Assembly: GCA_038503065.1 (NCBI GenBank)
Contig: JBCAMK010000018.1
Location: 1,240,001 to 1,304,000 of the forward strand
DNA: 64,000 bases
Source of the DNA: Paragyromitra xinjiangensis
Taxonomy: Eukaryota; Ascomycota; Pezizomycetes; Pezizales; Discinaceae
Direction of reading: 5' to 3'
Within the stretch, counting starts at the first letter, position 1. Each line of letters starts with the position of its first letter. The notes beneath the pieces are model-generated. The model had not been told where the DNA came from. It was given only the letters and a program-made list of their open reading frames with translations, and made no database searches. Both the position numbers and the translations under genes were made by a program. This document shows positions 9,824 to 21,256 of the stretch, piece after piece.

Positions 9824-11932
9824 ATGGTTACTGGCGTCGAGGCAGCCGGCCTGGCACTGGCGATATTCCCACTTGTCGTGGGCGGTATTCAGTCCTATGC
9901 TGAAGGCGCCCGGACAATCAAAGAAATGTGGCGCCCCGAAATGGTTTTAAGCTCTCTCTCTAGGGAGCTTGAAATTGAGAGGTGCAAGTTCGAGAATACT
10001 TGCATATTTCTTCTCGGGGACTTGGTCTCGGATTCAGATTTAGCACTTTTGATGGCAAGCCCGGGAGGGCCAGCTTGGAGTGCTAACGACCTCCAACAAA
10101 AGCTGAAAAGCCGTCTCCGCCCAGCTACGGTAGAGTGTTGTATGAAAGCCATAGAAGAGCTAGCTTCAACACTTCAAAGTTTGCAACATGAATTCAAGCT
10201 CGATAAGCTCGATAAGACTAATAAAGTATCCCCCCATTTGTACTTATCCGTTATTTAGAGCTCTAATTCATGCGCTAACCCAAACTTCTATAGCCCGAAT
10301 CTTCTGACAGAAAAATTCTCAAAAAACAGTTGAAGAGGATCTGGCTCGTTGTTTCGAAAGCGAAATACAAAGAGCTACTTGCAGAACTCACCAAAATAAA
10401 CGCCGATCTTACAACGCTAATGGGACAAAACAAATTGACCAACTCTCCTCCTCAAACGATCGCATCGGCAAAACATTACCAGCGCATAAGGAAACATGCG
10501 ATAAACCTTTACGGGGTTCTCAAGGAGAAGCTTCAAGTCATGCCAGCCTGTGCTTGTACTGAACCCCACAACGCGAATCTGCGACTGGAAGTGCGAAGCA
10601 TTGCCGCTTCACAGGAAGATTGTAGCTGGGATGCGGACTTACGATTTCACGTTGTACTTTCTTTTGAGGAAAATATCGTTGTAAGAGAGCCTCCGCCGTG
10701 GAACTGGAGAGAAATGGGGCTCGAGCCTCTAGACAGTGAAAGAGAGCCTTCGGAAGACAAGCAAACTAGAGATATTAGCGGTTCTGGCCACACGGGCGGC
10801 AAGGGAGACGATACTGGGGTGGTGCATCATGCCCTAGCAAATACCGAGATAGATGCTACTGTAAGCACTCCTACTACTGGCAACACTAGCAGACGTAGGG
10901 TCTTTTTCGGGGGGAGGAGTGAGTCGAGCAACGCCGCTAGGTGAGACCGAACCCAAGCTTTGATTGAAACCTGCTGACCAGGGTTTAAGCCCAATTCACG
11001 AGACCACGGAGCCACTCGCAGAAAAGTCTTTCAACTTTTCTTTCCGACGCCCCGAACGTAAAAATAGGCCTGTAAAAGCCCCTCGAAATGTGTCATTCAG
11101 CCTACCTCAATCTAGTAATACAGATTCGGTGTCGATAACACCTAACGCTATAGCTGCAGAACAGATAAAAAATCTGTGCCTAGCAATCCAACAAGAGAAG
11201 AGCGACTTATCTTGCTTTGGGGTTCTTATCGACGGGAGTAACCGGCGATACCGTGTCTGGCCACCTAAAATACCATCGCCCATTTCTAGGCCGACAAGGG
11301 TATTATCTCTTGATAGTCTCCTCGCTCGCCCTGGGGCACTCACAAAGACAGACCGGTTGTTTTTGGGGGTACAGCTTGCTTCAACCGTTATGCAGCTGCA
11401 TGCAACAGAGTGGCTTAGTGGGAATTGGAGTAAAAAGGATATATACTTTCACCAAACAGCTGTTCAAGAGGGAGGTAGAAGCACAAATAATTACAGTTCT
11501 TTAATAAGGAAGCCATTCGTTCGTCGGACTTTTGCGTCACAAGACCCTTGTTCAACATCGCTACAAACTATACAAGAGCCAACGAAATCAATCTTCCCGC
11601 TGCACAACCAAAGCCTTTTTTCCTTAGGTGTTATTCTCGTAGAGCTTTGGTTTGGGCAGCGACTAGAGGACCTTCGGGTTGAGGAGGATGAAGGGGTTGG
11701 CGAGATGATCGATTATATGACAGCATGGCGACAGATTAATATAATAGCTGACGATGCTGGTGCAAGATACGGTGATGCTGTGAGACGCTGCATCAAAGGT
11801 TTAGATCACAGGAATCCAAACCTAGAAACAGATGACTTTAAGGATGCAGTGCAGATGAATGTGGTCTCTCTGCTAGTGGAGAATTTGGAGGAGCATTGTG
11901 GTACCAGTTTGGTGAAGCTTCTAGAGAAGTGA
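9824..11932 (+). CDS. DUF7580-type fungal protein with HeLo-like N-terminus
   Basis: Exons 9824-10225, 10294-10860 and 10982-11932 give 639 aa. The first junction (AAA|gtatcc ... tatag|CCC) is phase 0. For the second intron I chose the donor gtaagc at 10861 and acceptor at 10981 because they keep phase and skip the stop codons between; this junction is less certain. Residues 1-25 (GVEAAGLALAIFPLVVGG) form the glycine-rich hydrophobic start seen in HeLo-like and DUF7580 proteins. The region to about 200 is helical (ELEIERCKFENTC, FKRIWxxVSKAKYKELL-like). The C-terminal ~230 residues (LFLGVQLASTVMQLHATEWL, then SLFSLGVILVELWFGQRLED) match the DUF7580 C-terminus, which reads like a degenerate kinase C-lobe without HRD or DFG. 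It is head-to-head with the ankyrin-pseudokinase gene. Function unknown; membership of the family is confident, a cell-death role is inference. Confidence 0.85.
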
Positions 11933-14900
11933 AATGCCAATTTTACCATTAGCTGTTTATTTCCTACATTCTCAAAATAAGATGTATAGTTACTCGGGGG
12001 GGGGGGATGCAAAACCTGTTTTGAGATGGCGTTGAAGGGGAGTCTGCATTCGCAATATATGTTGAACAAATTAGTATGATATCCGAATTAACCCTTTTCC
12101 TCTCGTCGATGCAGAAGGCCCCAAAGTACAAACTTCGGATACTAGATTGCACAACTAGACCCCTTTCATATACCGAGGCTGATGACTCTAGGTTCGAGTC
12201 TTTTAACGGGAAGCACCTTAGTTAAATATAAACACCCTATGATCCTAAAGCCTACAAAGTGTACTCAAGTGGCATTGATGGCTTTTTTCGAAGATCAAAC
12301 CCGTGATGATAATTTCCGCGTGTAGGTTGCCCGAAGCGATCCATGGTTCCCAACCCTACTCGACGATTATTTTAGTACTCGGATGCCAGAAACCCTAATC
12401 CCTCGCTCGAGCCGTATTCTTTGGCTTACTAACACTTATTTTACCCTTCATACGAGACTGAGTCAGGCCTAGGGATGCCCTCGGGAACTTACAAATCGTA
12501 TCGTACGCGTATGATACGTTCGTTACCTATACATACAGTAAAAATATGGCTGAATAATTCAAACCCCCGTCAGTTCTTGACATCCGCTGAGAATACAGCT
12601 CATCATTAGGCTAGTTTTGTAGAGTAAGTTAGTCCCGGCTTACGGCAAAGAGTCCCATTTCATGTGGTAACGAGTTTAGATTTTCCTTTCCATACGCACG
12701 ATACAGAAAGATACGTATAATTCGGGTAAGGAACGTAACGTACTGAAATTAAGGCTACCCTAGTCAGGCCTAGGCGCGGGTTAGGGTTTCTAGCCATCCA
12801 AATACTTTCACCTTCGTCAAGTAGTAAGTATGCTATACACTAATACAGCCGCTGGTAAGCAAAGCCCCAAGGCCCACCATTGCTCTTCGGTGGATTGCAA
12901 CGAGCAAACGTCGAGTTAACCCAAGTCGTCTAAAAGGTGATTTTAGTGCCCGAGGTTTAGGAGATAGAGGCGGGCCAAGTGTTACTGGCGAAGTACCTAC
13001 AAGCCAGCAATACCTACTGCTGCACAGATCCTAGTGCTGCTGCAAATGCGAAGCCTCCAGAACTCGTTGGAAAATATTCGTAGTTATTATATACGTAGCT
13101 TCCACGAGCAAGACTATAAGGTCGACAGTTCCTCCTCGAGAGTCTTAAGGCTAGAGATTACTGATCAGATCGCTCACCCATTGTGTAGCTCTCTAACGCG
13201 CAAACAATCAAGGAAGTTAGTGTAGAGGGAGCGAGGACAAGAAAGCTAACACCGTGGTATCAGAATGAGGACCATGAAAGATGATGGCGGGGTTGTCTTT
13301 CACCACCAGCGTTGGAGCGAACATTGTCGATACTCGCCACGCGCTAGTCCAAGCCCCGAATACCTGTAGGGAGGTAGATAGCGGATTGGTTAACATTACT
13401 TCCCTGTAGCGGGCTGCTGTGTTGCCCAACAAGCTATCCTCGGCGAGGTACAAGGCCGGAAGAGATGGCAGCCGCAAATTCACAGACACCGGCCACTTCC
13501 ACCATCATGTTGTAACATTGGGGCACGTAGGGAGGGATAGAAGACTCGATTGCTTGTTTGCTAGAGGCGGGCATACGACCCCTATCTAAATAGCTCTCTC
13601 GGGTGCCCGAGTGCCCGTGTGCTCGAGTACCTGTCTCTCAATCATTTCCGACTCCGAAGCCACGCCCGAGAGGTCACCCGTATTAGGAAGCAACTCCAAC
13701 ACATCAATAGAAGAACGAGCCGAGTGACGCCTGGTGAATACACGAAAAGAGACCACGCCGCAGGAGAGGAGGTTAGGGTTAGGGTTTGTTCACTTACTGC
13801 ACCACAATAGTAACCGGAGATCGTAAACGGTCCCGCGACACCCTTTTCGTTTGTATCATGAGACTAAAATGAATAAGAAAAAACCTGCGTGAATGCCTAT
13901 CTTGCATTGATTCTAGGATCCCTTCGAAGGCTATTATATTAATTTCTTTTTCTAACTCATAGTCATGTTGATCAGCCTAGCTTTACGCTAAAACATTAAG
14001 GTCGCCCCAACAGGTAAGGCGCCCGCTTTAAGGTCACTCACCGAAATTAACTACCACCTTACCTATAAAGGTAATTCCAACGTCGTTGGTCAGGGATCGG
14101 TATATAAGGTCACATATGTAGCTCTCGACTCCGCTCTCTTGCTCACATCATCATAATCGCCCTCTTTAAGAAACTCTTATCTATCTACGAGTATCACCAG
14201 TTTAGGTTTTTACGTCTTAGTTCCCGGTATGAGGCTCTGGCGCCTTATTTCCCTCAATCGATGCACCTCGGGAACTCGTAAAAATTACCTGAAGACCACA
14301 CCGGAGTCTCATTAGGCCTCATCCATCACTCGATCACTGATGCTTCTAGCTACAACAGCTGGTGCTCGCGGAAAGAAAAATGGCTATTGTCCATTGTTGA
14401 GCCACTCAAAGCGAAACATACTTCCAGGTCACATGCATCTAAGGCAAGACGCAAAGAATGCAGTGAGCTAGTGCGGTTAACTTTTTTAACATCAATTGAT
14501 ACTAGCAGTAAATAATTCTAGAAGAAAAAGGCACACCTATCATTGACATACCGCAGAGGACACCATACCAGCAAATACCACGCTGGAATAGAGTTTATGC
14601 ACTAAGCGGCCGGCTTGGCACTAGCTAGTGGGACTAATCGGAATACAGTACACTCGCCCTATAAGAATATTTTTTATAAGAATATTCTTAGCGGAGCACC
14701 CCCTAAAACTATCTTCCTAGTCCGTATTTGGTAAAGTCTTCCCCATAAACCTCCTTCATTGGGTTAGACCACTCTTCTTAAAAGAATATTCCTCTGCATG
14801 CTCGGTCCCGACGGTATTCTTCTAGAGCGGTTGTACTGTATTCCAGATCAGCTCACCCGTTATCCATGCAATAGATACTGGACCTATATAAGACCCCGCA

Positions 14901-15198
14901 GAAATCAACGATCTCTCACATTATCCTTCTCAGGAATGTACGCCAAAAACTTTAACCGAGACTATTTTCGCTTAAACATACAAGCGTAATTTATAAATCC
15001 TTTTTTAGACTACTTTTTTTGCATTATCCAAAGGTAGGGTTATATGACTTAAACATGAAGCCATACTTTAAGCAAATATAGCATCGCTACTTCGGGTATC
15101 AAAGCATTTCTCTGGGCCGAAGCACTCCAATCACAAACACCCACAAAGCCCTTCTACAACCCACTCCTCCCCCACCCCGCCAGCCCAACTCACCCCAC
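11933..15198. other. Gene-free stretch with repeat relics
   Basis: No frame here has family resemblance or convincing splice continuity. Visible features are an 11-bp G run at 11996-12006, a telomere-like repeat TTAGGGTTAGGGTTT at 13773-13787, a copy of a small inverted-repeat element at about 13985-14085 (related to 43965-44087), and repeated AGAATATTC palindromes at about 14660-14795. The rest is TA-rich and looks like decayed sequence. Confidence 0.5.
13985..14085. repeat. Diverged copy of the small inverted-repeat element
   Basis: 14057-14084 matches the reverse complement of 43978-44005 at 24 of 28 positions. CGCTAAAACATTAAGG from 13986 resembles the other element's left arm (CGCTAAGACGTTGAAA) with mainly G-to-A differences. 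Confidence 0.45.
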
Positions 15199-17388
15199 TC
15201 ACAATGCCCCAGACCGATCCAACCTTTCCCTACAATAAGTCCCTGGACTCATCGGCGCCACCTTCTTCCCCTTCCTCTCCCTAGCCTCCACAAACCCCTG
15301 AACAACCCTCTGACAATCCACCATCATCTTCTACTCCCCGTCAGCAGACCCCCGCAATACAAAGAAACAGTACCCACTTTAAACAACCACAACGACTCCA
15401 GTAACTCAAACGCCTCCGCCAAACGACCAATACTCGTCGGTATCCTCCTTATCGTCCCTTCCTGCTTAACGAATAAATTCCCAACACAAGTAAGACGAAC
15501 CGTCATCACGTCCAGCCCTACTCACAGTCAGCCCCCTCCTCCCCTCCCTCCTTCCCATAGACAACATACCCGCTAACACCAACCCAACAAACTGCAACTC
15601 CTTCAACACATCCTCGTCATACCCAACATACTCCCTCACAGACCTCATCATAGCACATAGCCCCCGCAGGATCTTCATATTATCCCTCTTCCACTTCGAC
15701 GAGTCAGGCCCATCATTCTTCCTCGATACCTCAATGATCCCCCATTCATCCGGAGTACTAGACGGGCGCAGCCGCATCCGAGTACTGATCACTGCGTCAA
15801 AATGGGGGCTGTTGCCGTGGGGCTTATTAGGTTCTCTACGGAAAGCTTGAAGGGAGGCATCGCGTCTAGTGCGGTTAGTCGGGTTAGTCGGTGGTGGGAG
15901 GGGAGTAGGTACCGTCGTATTACGAGGGGGACGTTGAGGAGGAGTAGGTCGATGAGGGGGGCCCAGAGGACGCATTCCATTGTTCCCTCGAGGAGCTCGT
16001 CGGATAGGAGGAGGTTGTCGGAGTCTTCGATTAGTGTGACGCTGGGGTTATGTGAGTTTTGGGAACTGTATGGAAGTGGAGACGTACAGGTGGAGGATGG
16101 CTTTATGGACCCAGGAGGCGTCGAAGTGGTCTTCTTTGTTATAGGGGTCTGAGCGATACGCTGTGCTCTCTGCACGATTCCGGAATTCGGGAGTAGTGGT
16201 GCACTATATTTGTAAGAATCTGGGCAACATAGGGTACAGTGGCTCAACATACACGGACGAATCCAGAAATAGACGTAATCACAGATGGATGAACTTTTGG
16301 CAACGGTAACACGCGGTCTCGGATCTCTCGCGATATTTCATCACTGAACCAGCATTTTGTAATTGGATCGTTAAGATCAATAACCCATAGAAATATTTGA
16401 TTCGGTTCTTTGAAACCGCTAGTGACTTGCTCCATTACTCCATCATAGATCTCGGTTTCTAGGTACTTGCCATAACTAAGTAGGGTCTTCTGTGTCATTT
16501 GACTGTATGTGGTTTTAAAGCTATTTAGGAGTTGTTGGAATTCAGAGTCTTCCTTACTCGCTGGGGGTGGGGGCGTGATGGGTTCTTCTTGCACTTCGTT
16601 GATGCTGGGATTGCTGCCCCGCAACGCCTCTCCTGCGTTGTTGTAGGCCTGGTAGACCCGTCAGGAGCTAGATAACACCACGTAGAGTTCATGGGCTTAC
16701 ATTCTCAACTGGCGCGGTAAAGATAGAGCCCACAGAGCCAATACTAAACGAAGGTTGACCACCACGATACTTCTGAGCCTCCGCCTTTGCCTCCTTCGCC
16801 TTAAGCCACTGGGCAAGATACTTCCGATCCTAGGATAAACCCCACCAACAAATTAGAGCAAATCAAAACCCCCACAGAACACAGACAAGCGAACCGGTCA
16901 TCCATGATCCTGCAGGGAGCCAGTAGACAAGCGAACCGGTCATCTACCGACTAAGGGGGGGACAAGCAAAAGATAAGCGAGCCGGTTATCAATTTGCAAA
17001 CCAAGCAGACAAGCGAACCGGTCATCTGCTGGTTATGGGACTAACAGACAAGCGAACCGGTCATCTGTTACAGACCAAATAGACGAGCGAACCGGTCGTC
17101 TACCGGCTGTTGGAGTCCCGTCCCAATCTCTGAAGTGGGGAGGAGGGGGTTGCTTACCGTCTTTGCACCGTGGTTCCATCGTCCGTAGTGGACGTTCGCT
17201 TGGTCGATTTCAGCTTGCGTGCAGCAGCCTTTGTTGCATTGCCGGATCTCCTTGAGTGATAGGTGCCAGGCGTCTTGGATGCGTCGCGGGGCTATTCCGT
17301 TGGCGAGTTGCGATTTCGCGTAGTCTTTTACGTCCCAGGCTGAAGGGTCTGCTTCTTTGAAGTACGCGGGGTTTCCAGGGTGAGGCAT
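15199..17388 (-). CDS. Conserved fungal hypothetical protein, eight exons
   Basis: Exons 17388-17158, 16829-16701, 16648-16253, 16203-16088, 16041-15913, 15865-15570, 15517-15378 and 15330-15199 give 522 aa. Introns are 46-52 bp with canonical donors (gtaagc, gtatgt, gtacgt) except intron 1, which is 328 bp and carries a minisatellite. Exon lengths sum to an exact multiple of three and every phase matches, which strongly supports a live gene. Recognisable stretches from a widespread fungal family of unknown function include VLWAPLIDLLL, PDEWGIIEVSRKNDGP, ELQFVGLVLAGLDV, IRRIPTSIGRLAEAFELLES and VVQGFVEARERKGKK near the C-terminus. The N-terminal ~120 residues (AWHLSLKEIRQCNKGCCT) are not recognised. 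The 5' end is uncertain: another exon with a good gtgagt donor lies at about 17580-17770, and an alternative frame upstream of 17388 also reads protein-like, so the start may be further upstream or shifted. No signal peptide or membrane segment seen. Confidence 0.8.
16884..17100. repeat. Intronic minisatellite, six 19-bp units
   Basis: Six copies of GACAAGCGAACCGGTCATC start at 16884, 16926, 16972, 17008, 17047 and 17082, separated by 17-27 bp of unrelated sequence. Copy 3 (GATAAGCGAGCCGGTTATC) and copy 6 (GACGAGCGAACCGGTCGTC) carry paired changes. The array lies wholly inside the 328-bp first intron of the eight-exon gene and explains most of that intron's excess length. Confidence 0.9.
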
Positions 17389-17588
17389 GACTAGGAGAGT
17401 GTGGTGGGTGATGATATTAGGTCGTTGTTTGGTGATTCCGCGTTGTAGGGCGCGTTGGTCTCGCGAGCGCCCCGAGAGTGGGGCGCGTAGATGAGGTTGT
17501 CGCCGGAATAAAGGAGGAGGTTGGGAGATGTGACGCTAATGGATAAGGCCGGGTAATGCTTGTCGTTACCCGGCTTACTCACCTCCAT

Positions 17589-18959
17589 AGCAACGACGAC
17601 ACAGCACCAACCTGAAGAAGCAATGGAAGATTATAGAGCCCACGAAAACTTTCCACAAGATATCTGCAGTTTATCTTCGAGCTCTGAGATACCGGCCCGT
17701 GCAACGCCGATGCTTGGCCCGGACACTGCGATACCTTAGTGAAACGCAATCGTCTTCTCCGAAGCCACAAAGGAGTCTATCCTGAGAAAGCACCTCCCAA
17801 GCCGGAACTTATTACTCGATTAAGAGCATCTAGGGGCGAAGTGTAAACGATGGAGTTGAGCGAGGGCTAATCCAAGTGTTGGGTCTTGGCAAGGTAATAC
17901 CCCACCTAATTCGGTACAAATAGTAAGCCTACGCCAAGACGTTACACCGCATCACTACAAGTCGGAACTTAAGCGAGATTCTGCGGCCGAACAACCAAAC
18001 CCGCAGAGCCGCACCTTATTCCTACTTCCTTACACCACTGCGTCAGCGAACCAGCTGGGTGCCAATGATCTTTAAACAAGAAAAAGATGATTAACGTTTC
18101 TACACTATTCTCTGCCGTACATTGTAGGACTCATCGAAGCCATTACGACGCCCAAAGCGCCGTGCTAATATCTAGATTGTAATGCAAGAGATGAGCTTTT
18201 CGTCTTTAGCCATTAAACCGCGGCAGAAGATTCCGTAAGCGAGGGAACTCGTATAACAAAAGCCTAGAGAGAGAAAATACCTAGCAGCCTGTAGACTTAT
18301 GGAACTTAGTAGTTCCCGTACCCCCCTGCAAGAACTGTGTAAAAGTTAGTGCTCCTTTGCCGGTCCCCGCTCTATCTTAACCCCTGAAACTAGCGCGGGG
18401 TAAGCGGTATGGATTAAACCCATTGGAACTTCTAGAGACCTGTAGTCTACTGAGAAACCACTCCTGTAGTTATCCCCAGGTTATCTGTATTTTCGTGTCA
18501 AGCGAACCTACAGAACTCATCTATATTCGTTAACGAGATCCAAAGAGAATGGAAATGATACAATTACACATTTCAATTCTCCTCGCTCTCGCAAGCTTAA
18601 GAACACTTAGTCCTGTGCCTGCTACTTTCGCAACGATTAGAGGAAGACATCTAGCAGATACGCCCCACTCAAGTCGTTATCGCGAGTATTGCAAAGTTTC
18701 CAAGTCATGAGATGCTAGGGTAAATGGAATATGTTGCCCCTCAAATGTGGTGTCGTCGACAGTCGATGTTTCAGGAGGTGAAGAGGGAAGTAGTCATCAA
18801 GGTTGTTGTTTCTCTTTCTGATACGAACATTAAATTAATTGCGACCCAGTAATGGCAGCACTTTCGCGCGGGTCGGGTCAAGTACAGCGTCAGTTATCAG
18901 GGCAATAAACGCGATTCCTACTCTATCGCGCCAAGAAAAATGTTCTATCATGTCTCTAC
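17589..18959. other. Gene-free stretch
   Basis: Apart from a possible 5' exon of the preceding gene (about 17580-17770, minus), I see no coding signal, RNA gene or repeat here. Confidence 0.45.
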
Positions 18960-19740
18960 AAGGTGCGGGAATGCATCAATTAGCACATTCCCCATACAAA
19001 TAAAATGGGTAATGGCACAAAATGATGCATTAACAAGGGATGTTGTGTGTAAATGCATCACCTGATGCCTTTACAGATGACTTTACAGATCCTTTTGCCT
19101 TTGAATGATGCTTTGCCAGATGACTTTGCTCAAAATGATGCCTTTCCCAACACTAGCTTCAAGGAATGTCATCAGGAAAGTTGTAAGAAAAAGGGTAAGG
19201 AAAATTGTACCTAGGAAAGTCGTAGCAAAAGGTGTCATAAAAGGTGTACTTGGGAAAGTCGTCTGGAAAGTCGTCTGGAAAGTTGTTGGGAAAGTTGTCA
19301 AAGAAAGTTTATTTAAACTTTTTGCAAAATTTGAAGTTCAAGTGTGGATTTTTAAGGTTTCCACATATGATCTGGTAGCTCAAGAGGTAAGAAGTGTGGT
19401 AGTCAAGCAGGATGGTGCGGGTTCAACTCCTGTTCCAAGCCTTTTGTTTTCTCTTTTTGTGATGAGAGGGTGGGAAAGTTGTCAGGGAAATGCATCAATT
19501 GATGCATTCTAGGGATGCATTTACCCATACAAATATTGATTCATTTAAAGATGCATTCCTGTGACACTTTTACCCATATAAAAACCCCACCCAAAATTAG
19601 AGGGCAAATAGCACCTTTCCAGATACCTTTCCAGATACCTTTCCCCCACCAAAAACTGATGCATTAATTGATGCATTAATTGATGCGTTTCCATACCTTG
19701 TAGAGTGTTCTATCACTCGGCACAAGCAATTCTGTGATTT
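18960..19740. mobile_element. Repeat element with GATGCAT arrays and a tRNA-like segment (SINE/MITE-like)
   Basis: The block is bounded by GATGCATYAATT motifs on both sides (about 18972 and 19660-19690, the latter an overlapping palindromic run). It contains many further GATGCAT and TTTACCCATAYAAA motifs, an internal 12-bp GTCGTCTGGAAA-type tandem at about 19160-19310, and a tRNA-like Pol III promoter at 19366-19441. It is low in GC compared with nearby genes. A 135-aa frame running through it is made of KVVWKVVGK repeats and is a by-product of the tandem DNA, not a gene. Which class of element this is cannot be settled from one copy. Confidence 0.6.
19366..19441 (+). other. tRNA-like Pol III promoter (A box and B box)
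   Basis: TGGTAGCTCAAGAGG at 19373 fits an A box and GGTTCAACTCC at 19420-19430 fits a B box, about 47 nt apart as in a tRNA. The T arm can pair partly (GCGGG with CCTGT), but no acceptor stem closes and no anticodon loop is clear, so this is a tRNA-derived sequence rather than a functional tRNA. This is the usual head structure of a SINE. Confidence 0.55.
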
Positions 19741-21256
19741 TTTCTTTTTGCCAGCTGGATTAATTGAACTCTAGACCTAGGTTCTCAACGATTTCGAGGA
19801 GAAGTTCGCTTGGGAGACTGAGCAGAGTCCTTCGCGGTTTGGAGGCCATCCTTTTACGGGGGTAGGATATTCTTCGCACTTTGGAGAGTCTGAAGAGACT
19901 GGAGTTTTGTTTTGTGGGGGTTTGCGATTGGAAAAGAAAAAACTGGGTGCTAATAAGCGACTTTATTACTCGCTAATTTTAGACCAGATAGATATACACT
20001 TTGACACGCTATTTTTAACTAGTTGGCCCGAAGGTATTTCTAATTAGCTAGGGCTGAACTGATATTGGGTCAATGCTAGAAAGTCTCACTGTTAGACCGG
20101 GGTTTATCTGGGAGCTTGGGGCAGCAATGGAGCGGAATACGGGCCAGAATATGCGCAAAAAGTACACAGCTAACCCCACCACCTAAAAGATCTGTTAGAA
20201 GGTTTTTTTCGACCTCATAACACGAGGCCATTCTTCATTTTCTTCACAACCGATCACTCGTGAAGTAACCAATCCAACACACCTTGGGACAACTACTCCG
20301 TAATGGTTCTTGGGCTCCCCCTAGTTCGTAGATAGAAACCCGCCAAAACGGTGCAACCCCACGCAATCGTAGCCTGTTACTCACGACTCTTCCAGAGCGA
20401 CGCGGGGGCGACAACCTATCAACACCAAATTTAATAACTTCTTCCGTCAACCCCCCTAAAGCTGAATATTCCCCATCGCCTCACGACTTTCATCCAATTA
20501 TCACCATAAAACAATAAAGCAGGACGCCACTTCAACCAAGTAAAAATAAAACAGAATCATGGATTAGATAAGAAAGTGTACATTAGAATAAATAACCTAT
20601 CATTCTCCTCCTAACCCCCACCCTCCCAGTTTCTCCCCTCATCCTCTTCTCCGCATTCCCACGCACTAACGAAAATGAGAAGATAAAAAACACATTAGAT
20701 ACAACGTATAAGAAAGTTCATGGACTTCGTAGGTACTGATCGAGATGTTTTCTGAAAAAAACCCACGGAAATACACCCGCCGCGCCGCTGGAGCGATAAG
20801 CCCACACTCTCAGGATTCTAGATAACGTATTCTTCCCGCTCTAGGGCTGTGGGATAGTATCGTGGGAGACGGAAAACAGCTGGGAGTAACGAGTAGAAGG
20901 GACTGTAGATGATTGGAGGAAAAATAATGAAAAGACATATAAAAGATTATTGGAAGGAATTTCTAGAGATATGTATGTACTAAGGGAATAAAGACGACCA
21001 AAAGAGATTGAACGCCAATCGAAAAAAGAGAACAGAAATAGGTACAGCTTAGAAAAAAAGATTAAGATTCCGAAAATGGATATAGAAGCATCATAGTTTG
21101 AAGTCCGAGTTCTAGTCAGCGAGTAACCGAAGATCCCCCAGATAAATGAAAGACCAGGTCCTGCTGCTGATCCTACCGGTCCCGCTAGTCCCACGAGTAA
21201 CTTGACCGGTGTGGAGGCGAACTCGGGAGGGCTGAAAACCGCTGATTGTTCAGTTG
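19741..21256. other. Gene-free stretch downstream of the orphan gene
   Basis: No supported coding region. Sequence just below 21257 is probably the 3' UTR of the minus-strand 713-aa gene. Confidence 0.45.

Noticed and set aside
16884..17100. Regularly spaced repeats resembling a CRISPR array
   Set aside because: Eukaryotic context, spacers of uneven length (17-27 bp), location inside an intron; best described as a minisatellite.
19105..19512. 135-aa open frame rich in KVVWKVVGK
   Set aside because: It is generated by a 12-bp DNA tandem and runs through the tRNA-like segment; no protein-like sequence outside the repeat.
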